Made by a program: the position numbers and the translations under genes. Source: Lagopus muta (taxonomy: Eukaryota > Chordata > Aves > Galliformes > Phasianidae). From it: a DNA stretch of 64,000 nt. Where the stretch lies: assembly GCF_023343835.1 (NCBI RefSeq), contig NC_064443.1:62001-126000 (forward strand). Direction: 5' to 3'. Below are positions 1 through 11,220 of the stretch, in pieces (positions within the stretch are counted from its first letter, which is position 1; each line of letters begins with the position of its first letter). The notes under the pieces were generated by a model, which worked only from the letters and a program-made list of their open reading frames with translations, was not told the DNA's origin and did no database searches.

Positions 1-1020
1 ATAAAAGTCAAAGGAAAAGTGGTAAAGAACAAAATATAAACAAATAACGTGAAGAAAAAATACTAAAATAGATGAAAATCCAGAACATAACACTGAAACA
101 AGAAAGGAATAATATATGCAGACACGAATAAATGATGCAGGCAGAAAACTAAAAGGTGTTACAAACACCTCTGAGATACAGAATAAACAAAGGAAGAATA
201 TGAAGAAGCCATGGTAAAGTCCTGCGCTCTTTTTATAACGGTACATTTCCAGAAAGAAAATTTCAACATGAAAATTTAAAAAGAAATATCTCACCCACAG
301 GAAAAAAAAAATAGAAAAATACAGCATGTGATTTACCAGAAAACCTAAAACATTAGATAAAACCACTACTAATTGAAACCATGAAGAAGCCCACAAAATA
401 GTCAAAAATGTTAATACGAAGAATTTTAATTATTTTAGTTATATGATAAATAATGAGATAATATCAGAATAGGGAAGACTGCATTTTAGGAAACCACTCT
501 GAAAATTAGTTTACCAGAATGCAGAGCAATTTTGCAAAGGAAGTAATGAAAACAGCTCATCAACTGGGAATTAAACATGACAAATGCTTGTGCAGAATTG
601 GTATCCCTAGTAAAATTCTTATTCAGTCTATTCTGACCAAATGATATGTGTAAATACCTGGTAAATAAGTGAGTTCTTATCCCACATAATGACTTTTATC
701 TTTAAGTGAGCAGTTAGGCATACTATAGTTATTTTTTAACATCCTGTAGGTAAAAAAACTTAGTGAATACATATGCAAATTTATAACGGCAAATATCCCA
801 ATAAATATGCAACACAAATGAAGTGTTCACAAGTATTTCCTGAAAACTTCTAACTGTTGACTCATTCAATCAAATGGAAAAAGATATGTTCACAAAGCAA
901 ATCCCAAATTGCATATTATGAACAAAATTTGTAATAATCCATTGACTTTTTCAGTACAGAAAAAAAAAAAAAAATCAAATAAAAAAGTAACACCAAAATA
1001 TTAAGAAGATTTACCAATGA
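1..1020. other. AT-rich intergenic DNA
   Basis: No open frame, exon-like segment or recognisable repeat family was seen. There are short A-runs, for example near 961-974. Confidence 0.6.
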
Positions 1021-1029
1021 CTCTATGTA

Positions 1030-1260
1030 TGGGGCTGCTGAATCATAGTCAGAACCTCTGATTGATCACCTGAGATGACAATGAGTCAGCCATGGGAGCA
1101 CAGGTGAAGGCAATTTACCTGTGCTGGTGGAAGGGGCGGAGCCTGGCTCTACCTCTCCTAGACCTATTTAAGAGCTGACTGCCCATAGGGAAGGTTTTCT
1201 CCTGGAGACCTACTTCATTGGAGTTTACTGTGTGAGTCTAGGATAGGGTGAGTGTCCTTC
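1030..1260 (+). promoter_or_regulatory. LTR-like promoter fragment
   Basis: This is a GC-richer island inside AT-rich DNA. It has a GC-box-like GGGGCGGAGCC near 1134, then a TATA-like TATTTAAG near 1166, then a pyrimidine-rich start region and a possible splice donor (TAGGGTGAGTG near 1244-1254). That order resembles the U3-R part of an avian retroviral LTR, but no retroviral ORF lies downstream. It could instead be an unrelated promoter. I cannot name the family. Confidence 0.35.
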
Positions 1261-4200
1261 TTTTACATTCTAGTATAACAATTGCACCGGCCAAACTCCT
1301 GGATATGCTATATCATCTGTATATTCATTGATTGTACACTCTGTAGTGGGATAGATTAAGTTGTTTGGTTTTTGTAAATGTGTAAGGAGTTCAAATTTTT
1401 ATTGTAGGTGGCAAAAAAAAAAAACAATTCTTTTTCCTTCATATCAGAACTTGATATTTACTTGATATTTACTGTGCCTCACTAAATTGTGATGATGGGA
1501 TCTTGTACTAGAAATTCATGCACTAGCTCAAAGGTTTCTGATTGTGGCAGGCATTGCCTTGACTGAGACATGAAAAAGCATGGGTCTAAAGCTCTTCTCC
1601 ACCAATATTCAGGAGACAGCACGTATATGGGGTCTTAGAAAGGTCCTGGCCTGACTGCCACTTGAGTAAATTTTGGATGTATTACGTCAGTTGGTCTGTT
1701 ATTGAATAGTACATTTGAGTTGCAACTTTCATTTCAGGGGACAAGCTAATAAATCACAATAGCTTCAAATGACTATTAAGGTTGTCAAGTTTTCACTTTC
1801 CCACTCACATTTCTTGTGACTTAACTCAATATGGGAATTTTAATGATGGCCACATAACGTAATTCAGGTTGAACTTCGCAGTCAGAAAGGGCTCATGGAT
1901 AAGCACTGAAATGACCTAACCTCTGGAGAGGACATCATAAATAAAATGTCTACAAGTTAAGACTATCTGACTGATGCTGAGGAACAGGATCCAGGCAGTA
2001 CAGTAAGCCCTGTAAAGACCAGGAATCTGACTAAAAATTAGCACTGCTGTCTACTGCCATTTTACATAATATTACATAGATTATGTATATGTCATAGCTG
2101 ACATCAGTTCAGAGGGCTGAACAGAAAAGTACGAAGATAGCCTTGCCATGAGCAATGCAAATGCTATGAGAAGAGAGTGATAGTGATAAACTGAGTTCCT
2201 CTAATTGCTACTTTAATACTGTATAATATGTTAAGTACAAAATTAGAAACAGCACAGCAACTTTCTCTTAACCACGGTATTGATTAAAATAACAAGGCTT
2301 ACAGAACAAATAAACATCCTGTCCTGGGCTTTGGTTGAACATTTTAACAGAAGTTGGACTAGTGCATGATCTACCAAGCCTACCACATCTTTGTTTTAAC
2401 GGGGAGAGAGAAAAAGGGTAAAAATGATTCTGACAAGGGAACCAGAGCAACTGTCTCTTCTAACACTCCTGGTACGACTATTACCTTCCAAGAAGTTATT
2501 TCCTTTTCCCTAATAATAACCCAATAAAATCTTCTAGGGGTAAGCCCATTTTTAACTGTCTTACTCTGATGTTATTATTTCCCCTCCTTCACTGGGAATC
2601 ACTTAGTGACTGGAAAATGAGGAAGGAGAAAAGTTCAGTACCGTGTCCCAGCTAGCTGATTAAGAAGGGACAACTAAATCACACTTGCAAGAAATAATGT
2701 GAGGTATTCTGTGGATCTACTGTGCAATAGATTACATTGAGTTGAGTACATCCAGCAGTGCTTACAGCATCTCAAATATTCACCTACTGTCTTTTTTTTT
2801 TCCTGAAGAAGTATTCATCATATTTGCAATGTCGAAGTGAAGCTCATCTATGTATCTTTGAAATTATTGCAGTGTCCAAGACAGCCTTTTTCCAAATTAG
2901 CTAATTTGGACTGTATCACAAGTTGAGGGCTTACCAAGTAATATATACCAGCTAGATGTATTCTCAGAAAGTTTTGAATTGGTCATTTGTCAGAGATTTC
3001 TTGTCTGAATAGGTAAATTGCAATGAAATTCACTGTATGACAATGATGCGTGAGGAAATAATACCATGTTCTTCCTTAGTGAGAATTGAAGGTCAATCCT
3101 TGCATGCTGCAGTCAGTAATATGTGCTAGCGATGCTAATAGAAGAGAGGAAAAAACGAAGTCCTATAACAAGTGAAGTCAGCCTGTGCCGTGCACATTCT
3201 GCTTGCTCCTTTCCTCCTTCCTTCCATCCCCTTACCTGGGGAAGAAAGCACAAATGCACCAAAATCATTGAATAGGACTTGTAAACCTAATTTTCTTCAC
3301 CACCCCAAGGCCTTCCTGTGGCTTCCATGCAACAGCAATAAATCAGAGATAGTATTTGCGCTTGCGTATAGAAGAAGAGTTCTCTTAATTATTATTGTCA
3401 CTGTGCTGTGCATTTATATTTTATCTGTCTTGTATTATCACTTAATGATCTTTCCGCTGTCTGAAAAACCTTGAGTGATAGTGTTTGGTTTTTGTTGTTG
3501 TTGTTTCTATTTACAGAACATTGAAGCAGTTGCTAAGCAGGACATAATAAATCTATATTCTGACGTAATAAATAGATAATGCATTGTAATTGGACTATTT
3601 GTAGACTGTCTCGCTCAGCAGAAATTTGTGTAACACTGAGAAAGAGCGCTGCAAATATTGAAAATAAGCAATAGAGCTAATTACAGATTTTGTTCATATG
3701 TATCTTCCTGGAAAAAAAAAAATCAAGTATACTCTCCTTGATTTCTTAGAAAAGTTTACACTAGACATTGTTTTTAAATGGCTGCCTCTTCCCTGTTTGT
3801 AATGTATATGATATACGATGGAAAATATCTAATACCTGATCTGAGGTCTAAGTACTGGACTCTCTTAAACTATCAGAAAGAAAAAGCTCCATCACCAGCG
3901 CAAAAAGTATAGTGTGGCCAATGCCAGCAACCTGTAGTAATTGCTGTTTTTCACTAGACAGTTACATAGATGCAGATGAATCAGGTAGATGATCTCTGAT
4001 GTAAAGCAGAGAAGGTTTTTTCCGATGCTGTCCAGTCACATACAAGAGAGGGATTGGCCTTTATGCACAGAATGCAGAGTGAGGCCATGCAGAGAACAAG
4101 GTACTCCTCACCCTCCGTTCATGGAGCCTGCTTGAATGACTCCATAAACTTATGTCGTAGAAGCGTCATCCAATTCAAGGTCGTCTTCTGTTCTTTGTTT

Positions 4201-6049
4201 TTGAAAAGGAGAACAACTCAAGAAAAAATAAAATAATTTAACATTTCTCACCAAAACCTTGCCCTGCAAGAATCTCAAGTTTCTATATCCTCTCAAGAGG
4301 GAAGAACTGTGTTAAATAGGATAAGAAGTTAATGAAATATTTTATGATAGTTTTTTACCATAGCAACTGGAACTGCACATTATATAAATATTCTCCTCAT
4401 CTCAGTCAGTAAAGGAATTTGAGAATGTGTATGGAGGGAGAAGAATCTCATTTTTATACTTCTAAAATCAAATGTGGAAGAGGAAGAGAGATGAGGTTAT
4501 AAAAATAGGGTACTACACAACTTGCCTAATGGCCTGTAATCTTCAGGAAGTACAGCTGCAGTGAGCTTTTAAACAGGTGCTCTGATTATAGAGCATGGAA
4601 AACATGTTAGACTTTGTAGTGCATTTAATATCTTATAAACAGACAGGCTAATTTGAGTAAGGCTAATGGATTAGCTCAAATAGTACACGTGGAAAAGATC
4701 TGTGATTATGTCTCTGAGCATTTAAGCTTAAATATTAGGTTTTTGGGGCTTTGAGTTCCCCAACCTGCGTATCCCAGAGCACAGGCGATGCCTGGAGGCT
4801 GCTGTAGGCACTTGCAGCACCAGCCTGGACAGTACAGCAGGGATATGGAGTTACTCTTGCATCCTACCACTGGTTGTTGGTTTTCTTATCCTGTATCTGT
4901 TAAGTCTACAGGAGGAAACTGTGCTTACTGTCTTCAGGTAGCCTACCTGCATCATTTAGATTTGCCTCCCATTCAGAAATCAATGATTTTCAATTTTTTA
5001 AGTGCAAATATAACAAGTAATGGTAGCGCAGCTGTCCATCTGTTTGGTGTTTTTTGTGGTTCATTTTGTCAGGGTCCTACAAGGCGCAGAGCCAAGAACC
5101 CAGTGCAGTGAGGTATCCACAGTAGCACTGGTCTTGTCTGAGACAGCAGCTCTTTGGGTTGGGTAACACCTTGAACCAGAGGTACTCGGAGTTGGGCATG
5201 GTACCTGTCTGCCCCGATTTGTCTTTTTATTTCAAGGGCACAGAAGATATCAATGTTTTATTGGAAATGGTGAAGGTACAGTGATAAACCAAACAGAAGC
5301 TGTAACCCCATGCAGGGCTACAGTGCTTGTCAATACCTGCTATGGACACAGCAGTAGCCCTGGCATTTGTAAAGAACGACATCTTCCCAGACACAGAAAG
5401 TCACCTCTGCTTAAGAGATTTATTTATTTTCTGTGGGGTTTTTTGTGGGTTTTGTTTGGTTTTTGTTTGTTTGCTTTTGTCAGAAGGTTTCTGAACACCC
5501 TAGGTTAAATTTAACTCAAATCCAATATTTTCTCATATGTTTATTGCCTACTTCGAAGTAGTTAGATGACTCAAATTTGTGCAGGTTCTGGATTCTTCTT
5601 CCAGCAGCTGATATGTTTAAGTTTTGATACTTCTGCTTCACTGATTTTTGACACCTGGAATATCATGAAGAGCTGTGACCTTTTAAGATTTGTATTTTGT
5701 TTTTATTTGAATCACTGCTGTTCTTTCAAGCATCTGTTTGGTGACATACCATGCAGGAACATTTATTATTAGACTGTTTAAGAAAAATGCTATAATAAAT
5801 AAGCCAGTGTTAGTTGAAATATGAAATAGAAAAACAAAGTTGTTAAACTGGCAATTCAAATACTTATTTTTGGGACTCGTGTTAGATAGTGAATCCATTT
5901 CTTATTGTACCTTTTCAACAAAAGTAAAGAATTAGATTGTTTCATATATTAATACCATATGAGCCATTCTGATTCAAAAATAGTTTTGGCTTCATGCTGT
6001 AAACCAAAAGAGCAATGAATATACCATTATACACGTATACATCTTCAAA
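1261..6049. other. AT-rich intergenic DNA without a supported gene
   Basis: Only short ORFs of 60-107 codons occur, with no domain, splice pattern or codon bias that supports coding. A G/T-rich tract lies at about 5430-5480. A simple GA repeat at 6230-6246 falls inside the adjacent LTR. Confidence 0.55.
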
Positions 6050-6551
6050 GTGTGTCAACGGTTTATGGGCTGGTCCGGCCCAGTTCCGTGACCAGCAGGG
6101 CGGAGGGATCTGCGGATCTGCGCCTCTGGGAAAGGAGAAGCAGGGGACCCCAAAATACTTGAAAACAACAGCAGTGATCTGAGGTGAAACAAATGATTTT
6201 ACTAAATATAGTATTAGTAAAATACAATGAGAGAGAGAGAGAGAGTCTGTTTGAATTGTATAGACCTCACCACAATGCTGGGGTGAGAAGTGCAGTAGAT
6301 GGTGAAGTGCAGATGGCGAAGCACAGGCGGCGAAGCGCAGATAGCGAAGCACAGACAGCGAAGAGCAGGCGAAGAAGAAGGATCAGGTGACCTTGCTTGG
6401 AGTTATATCCCCTTGCTGACTGCAAAGTCTCCTGGGGAAAAGTAGTTCTCCGACGGACGAACATTCGGCAGATATCAAAACCCCACCCCCAATGCATTAC
6501 ATGATGTTATGGTGTGGAATACTGATGACCAAAAATCATAAAACCATGACA
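6050..6551 (-). mobile_element. 3' LTR of an ERV-L-type endogenous retrovirus
   Basis: On the minus strand the element starts with TGTCATGG at 6551, immediately after a purine-rich tract, as expected for a 3' LTR. It follows the end of the integrase frame at 6598 with no envelope gene between, which fits ERV-L. The LTR contains a CT microsatellite and a 12-13 base tandem repeat. The far end, near 6050, is estimated because I could not identify a clear target-site duplication. No matching 5' LTR is in the window. Confidence 0.7.
6295..6376. repeat. short tandem repeat inside the ERV-L LTR
   Basis: About six imperfect copies of a 12-13 base unit of the form GCGAAGCRCAGRY are read on the plus strand. 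They end in a GAAGAAGAAGG run. Such arrays often vary in copy number between insertions of a family. Confidence 0.75.
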
Positions 6552-6567
6552 TTCCACCCCTTATTCT
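6552..6567 (-). other. polypurine tract next to the ERV-L 3' LTR
   Basis: On the minus strand AGAATAAGGGGTGGAA directly precedes the TG that opens the LTR. This is where the plus-strand primer tract of a retrovirus belongs, and it fixes the LTR boundary. Confidence 0.7.
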
Positions 6568-6597
6568 ACATCACTACATCATGCTTAACACATGGGA

Positions 6598-8400
6598 TTA
6601 CAGACTGCACTCCCCTAACATCAAATTCCCTTGTGGTACACACTGAACATCCTCGTTTTTCTGCATCACCCACCAGGTGGACCCAGGTCCCTGGGCAAAG
6701 ACAGTTCTGCCAAGAGGTTTGCCCTTCCCAGAAGCAGGAAAAACCCAAACTGCTTTTCCTAACATGTTCTTTACATGTACTACAGGGACCTTATCTCCCT
6801 CTACAATATGTAGGGAGCTGGATTGGGTAGGACCATCTCGACTGATTGATCCTCTGGTGTTAACCAGCCAGGTGGCTTCTGCCAAATGCTTCTCCCAGTG
6901 TTTAAATGTTCCGCCACCCATTGCTTTCAACATCGTTTTTAACAACCCATTGTAGCGTTCAATCTTACCAGAGGCTGGTGCATGATAGGGGATATGATAA
7001 ATCCACTCGATGCCATGTTCTCTGGCCCAAGTATCCACAAGTGAATTTTTAAAATGAGTCCCATTATCTGACTCAATGCTTTCCGGGGTGCCATGTCACC
7101 ACAGGATTTGCCTCTCCAGACCTAATATGGTGTTTCGGGTGGTAGCATGGGGTACTGCATATGTTTCAAGCCACCCGGTTGTTGCCTCCACCATGGTGAG
7201 CACATAATGCTTACCATTGCGAGATCGTGGCAAGGTGATATAATCAACCTGCCATGCCTCCCCATATTTGTACTTTTGCCATCGCCCTTCCTCCCAGAGA
7301 GGTTTCATCCTCTTAGCTTGTTTAATTGTGGCACATGTATCACAGTGATGAATGATTTGTACAATGGCATCCATAGTTAAGTCCACCCCTCGGTCTCTGG
7401 CCCGTTTGTATGTTGCGTCTCTCCCTTGATGACCTGAGGTCTCATGGGCCCACCGAGCTAAAAATAACTCACCCTTGTTCTGCCAGTCCAGGTCTATTTG
7501 AGCCACCTCAATTCTGGCAGCTTGGTCTACCTGATGGTTATTTCGCTGATCTTCTGTAGCTCTACTCTTGGGCACATGAGCATCTACATGGCGCACCTTT
7601 ATAACCATATTTTTTGTTCGGGTAGCAATATCTTTCCATAGGTCAGCAGCCCAAATAGGCTTGCCCTTTCTTTGCCAATTATTTTGCTCCCACTGCTGTA
7701 ACCACCCCCATAAGGCATTTGCTACCATCCATGAGTCAGTGTAAAGATAGAGCATTGGCCACCTCTCCCGTTCAGCGACATCTAAGGCCAGTTGGACAGC
7801 CTTTACCTCTGCAAATTGGCTCGATTTTCCTTTCCCTTCGGTGGCCTCTGCAACTTGTCGTGTGGGGCTCCACACAGCAGCTTTCCATCTGCGATGCTTT
7901 CCCACAATACGACACGATCCATCTGTGAACAGGGCATATTTCTTTTCATTCTCTGGTAGTTCATTGTATGGTGGGGCTTCTTTAGCACGTGATACTTCTT
8001 CTGCTGGTGGTGTTCCAAACTTTTTACCTTCAGGCCAGTCCATGATGACTTCTAGGATTCCTGGACGGCTGAGGTTCCCCATCCGTGCTCGTTGTGTAAT
8101 CAACGCAACCCACTTACTCCAAGTGGCATCAGTAGCATGATGGGTGGAAGGAACCTTTCCCTTGAACATCCAGTTCAACACTGGCAGTCGAGGTGCCAGA
8201 AGGAGCTGTGTTTCAGTACCGACTACTTCGGAAGCAGCCCGAACCCCCTCATATGCAGCTAAGATCTCCTTTTCAGTTGGAGTGTAGCCCTCCTCCGACC
8301 CCCTGTAGGCTCGACTCCAGAATCCCAAGGGTCGGCCTCGGGTCTCTCCTGAGGCTCTTTGCCACAAACTCCAAGTGGGGCCTTTCTCTCCTGCTCAAGT
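6598..8400 (-). pseudogene. ERV-L pol remnant: RT connection, RNase H and integrase
   Basis: The frame from 8367 to 7096 begins in the thumb or connection part of reverse transcriptase. It then carries an RNase H domain, with a TDGSC first aspartate, a glutamate in QFAEVKA and an aspartate in YTDSW. Next comes an integrase with an HHCC zinc motif (HETSGH ... CDTC) and the first catalytic aspartate in WQVDY. An in-frame TGA at 7096-7098 interrupts it. Reading resumes in the same frame with the second aspartate (SDNGTHF) and the glutamate (GKIERYNG), and ends at 6598. The RT active site, gag and 5' LTR are missing because the copy is cut off near 8400. This is a dead, 5'-truncated provirus. Order and lack of env fit ERV-L; the family name is from protein resemblance only. 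Confidence 0.9.
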
Positions 8401-9484
8401 TTACTATCAAAGTTTAGTTGCTTTATCCAGTAGCAGGGTACTCACCAGCATTGAGCAACAAAGCTGCTTTTAGAGATGCGTTCATACAGAGCACTCATTC
8501 TGCTGTTTGCTGCGTTACTTTCGTACTGCCCAGTAGCAGTTGGGATTCTCTTCGTCTCATCACTTCGTAGCTAGTTCTGTGCTAGCTTACATAGGTGGTG
8601 ATCTTTATCAGCATTGTACTTTGGATTAGGTACTGCACCTCTTGGTGGAGGAAAAACAAAGATAACTAAATTAATCAAAATTATGTTTTATAAGATTTTC
8701 ATGTGATTGAGAATTTTTATGTTTTATGTACCTCTTAATTGTGTTACGCTGCCTTCTGTATGCATATGAGATGCTCTTTGTTTTTACATAAAACCAACAA
8801 TGAAAAATTGCTGTAAGGCACTGATCAGTGGTTTGGGAGATGGATCCCCTGGAAAATGTAATGACTGGAACTGGAGGGACAGATGTATTATATACATTTC
8901 TAATGTTTACGAAACATAGTTTCGTAATTGTCGATAGTATGTCTTGCAGAAATGAAAAATTGATTACCCTTAATCACGTTAAGTTAAAATTACATCTAAT
9001 GAGGAAGTGACCTACAGCTGACTGCTACCTTCAGAATGACAAGGTCTAATCTACTCCTTTTGCATGTACTTGTTTCTTTGAACTACTGGAAAACTGGCAA
9101 GGACAAAGTAGCAGCTATTTTTCCTTATACTTCTTATTGCTTATGGGGGAAAAAAACAGCTGCTGAGCTGTAGCCTTTACAGAATGTTACCTCAAAGACT
9201 GCATTACTTTTGCTTGCATTTTTTTTCTTGGGATACGATGAAGCATTTTAACTTAGTCATTGTAAATTTTTTTTTTTATTAAGAAGATAACGGGAGTTGG
9301 GGAATGAAGGTGTGAGGCTGACTGTTCACAACTGAATTCTATAATTCTATCTTAAATTTTACGTGTTGCTTTTTATTCATTTTTTACTGCAGAATAAGCT
9401 CTAATGCACACAGCCTTCTTCAAATGCTTTCTTTTTCTTTTTCTTTTTCTTTTTTTTTTTTTTTTACAAAATAAGGAGACTTAC
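8401..9484. other. AT-rich gap between ERV-L remnant and SLC7A9 pseudogene
   Basis: I looked here for the missing SLC7A9 exons 8-13 on the minus strand and found none. Only simple T-rich runs (about 9425-9470) and short meaningless ORFs are present. Confidence 0.5.
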
Positions 9485-10030
9485 CACAGCAACTGCCTGG
9501 GACTGCAGGAGTTCTGTTGGAGTCATTATGGTGAAATATGAAATGTTTATCAAAATGTAACAAACTGTAACCAGGGGGATTCCAATAATTATAGATAGTG
9601 GTAGGTTTCTAAAGAATGCAAAAGTAAGACTTCATTAGCATTGCTGTGTCATTGGCAATGTTACTGCAGTAAACTGGACTCTTTTTCCTCGGGTACTCTT
9701 CAGGTATGTTTACGTTCCTTTACTGTAGAGCAACAGAAATCTGGATTAAAAAAAGAAACCACGTTTATGAAAGCCAGAATAACTCTTTGTCTGCTAGTAC
9801 TCAAAGTTTGAGTAAGCATTCCTTTTGAAGTCAAGCCAAAATATGTGCTTGCTTGTATAAAAATTGAGTTTTATCTTTATTGATAGAAATAAAACTTTTT
9901 TTTTTTTTTTTTTACCAGTAAGGATTCTTCAGTTCTTCTGTGATATAACTGAGTTGATTCCTGGAAATAAAGACATTAATTAGATGTTACTAGCAATCAG
10001 ATGTTACTTCCTCTTACTATTTGCCTTTCC

Positions 10031-10035
<5 letters not shown>

Positions 10036-10075
<40 letters not shown>
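10036..10075. repeat. poly(A) tract of about 40 bases
   Basis: An uninterrupted A-run lies in an intron of the SLC7A9 pseudogene. A T-run of about 25 bases lies close by at 9896-9913. Confidence 0.9.
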
Positions 10076-10080
<5 letters not shown>

Positions 10081-10989
10081 ACTGCTGGTCAAAGAAAAAG
10101 TATGAGTTTCTTATTCAACTGTGAGCCTCAAGTAACTTTTTCCTTCTTCAAGTTTTGATGCAGCCTGCAATTTCAGAAGCGTCTGTATAATTTTGAATTA
10201 GATTGTCTTAGCTCCTAGGTATAATGTCCTGCAATAACCAGAAGCTTCCTTTGAGCTTCAACCTTTGTAATATCTAAATCTTTTCAAGTAAAAGCACTGT
10301 TTGGCTGTACCCACTGCAAGGACACAAGTTCAAGTCTACTGATCTTTAACAATATCTCTGTAAGTTATATTGTAAACACCTTAAAGTGGAGTTTACAGTT
10401 CCAGGTACACGTTTTCAGTAGACCACAGACAAGATTAAAACATTTTATTTTTTCTTTTACTCTTCTGCTTCTGAAAACATGAGGGGAAATTCATATTTAT
10501 AGTTTGCCCGGCAGCTTTTGAAATTTCAGTCCCTGATGGTTTTTGAAGTAATTATTCAGGATTTAGGCAGTAGCCTTCCCTTCCCTCCCCCCCCAAAAAA
10601 GTCTAGGTAAGTATCTGAAATACAGATGTGCATGCTTGAGTTGAGAGCCTCAAGCTTGAAAAGAGAACCTTAAAGAATAATCAATTTAAATTTGGACTGA
10701 TATTTTGTCTGAATTTGATTTATTTATTTATTTATTTTAATTTTTCTTTTATCTTAGATTTGTATCAGCGGAGCCTCAAGCCAGTTCACTTTCCTGTTAG
10801 TTCCAGGAAGTGAAATGTATATTTTCTGTACTGTAGCAGAGGTTATCTATATTATAGAGATTATCTATATTCCTCAGGTAAATAAGGTTATTCTGATGAA
10901 GGTAATAGAGGAAAAGTAGTCTTCTGAGTTACTGAATATGGATGCTTTATTTAGAACATGAATGTAAACCTAACACCTTCCGTATTTAT

Positions 10990-11220
10990 GATTATTATCA
11001 AACATATTATATATTATATATTATATATATTTATAATATATATTACATATATATATTATAAATATATATATATTTATTTTATTTTTTATTTATTTTTATT
11101 TATTTTTATTTTTATATATTTATTATATTTATATATATTTATAATATATATATAAATAAATATATTTATATATTTATTTTTTTATTTATTTTATTTATAT
11201 ATATATTATTATATATTAAC
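10990..11220. repeat. AT/TATATT low-complexity tract
   Basis: About 230 bases are almost purely A and T, with TATATA and TTTATTTATT units, in an intron of the SLC7A9 pseudogene. The short ORF across it is a composition artefact. Confidence 0.9.

Noticed and set aside
10958-11155. 65-codon ORF rich in Tyr and Ile
   Set aside because: It is a translation of an AT microsatellite.
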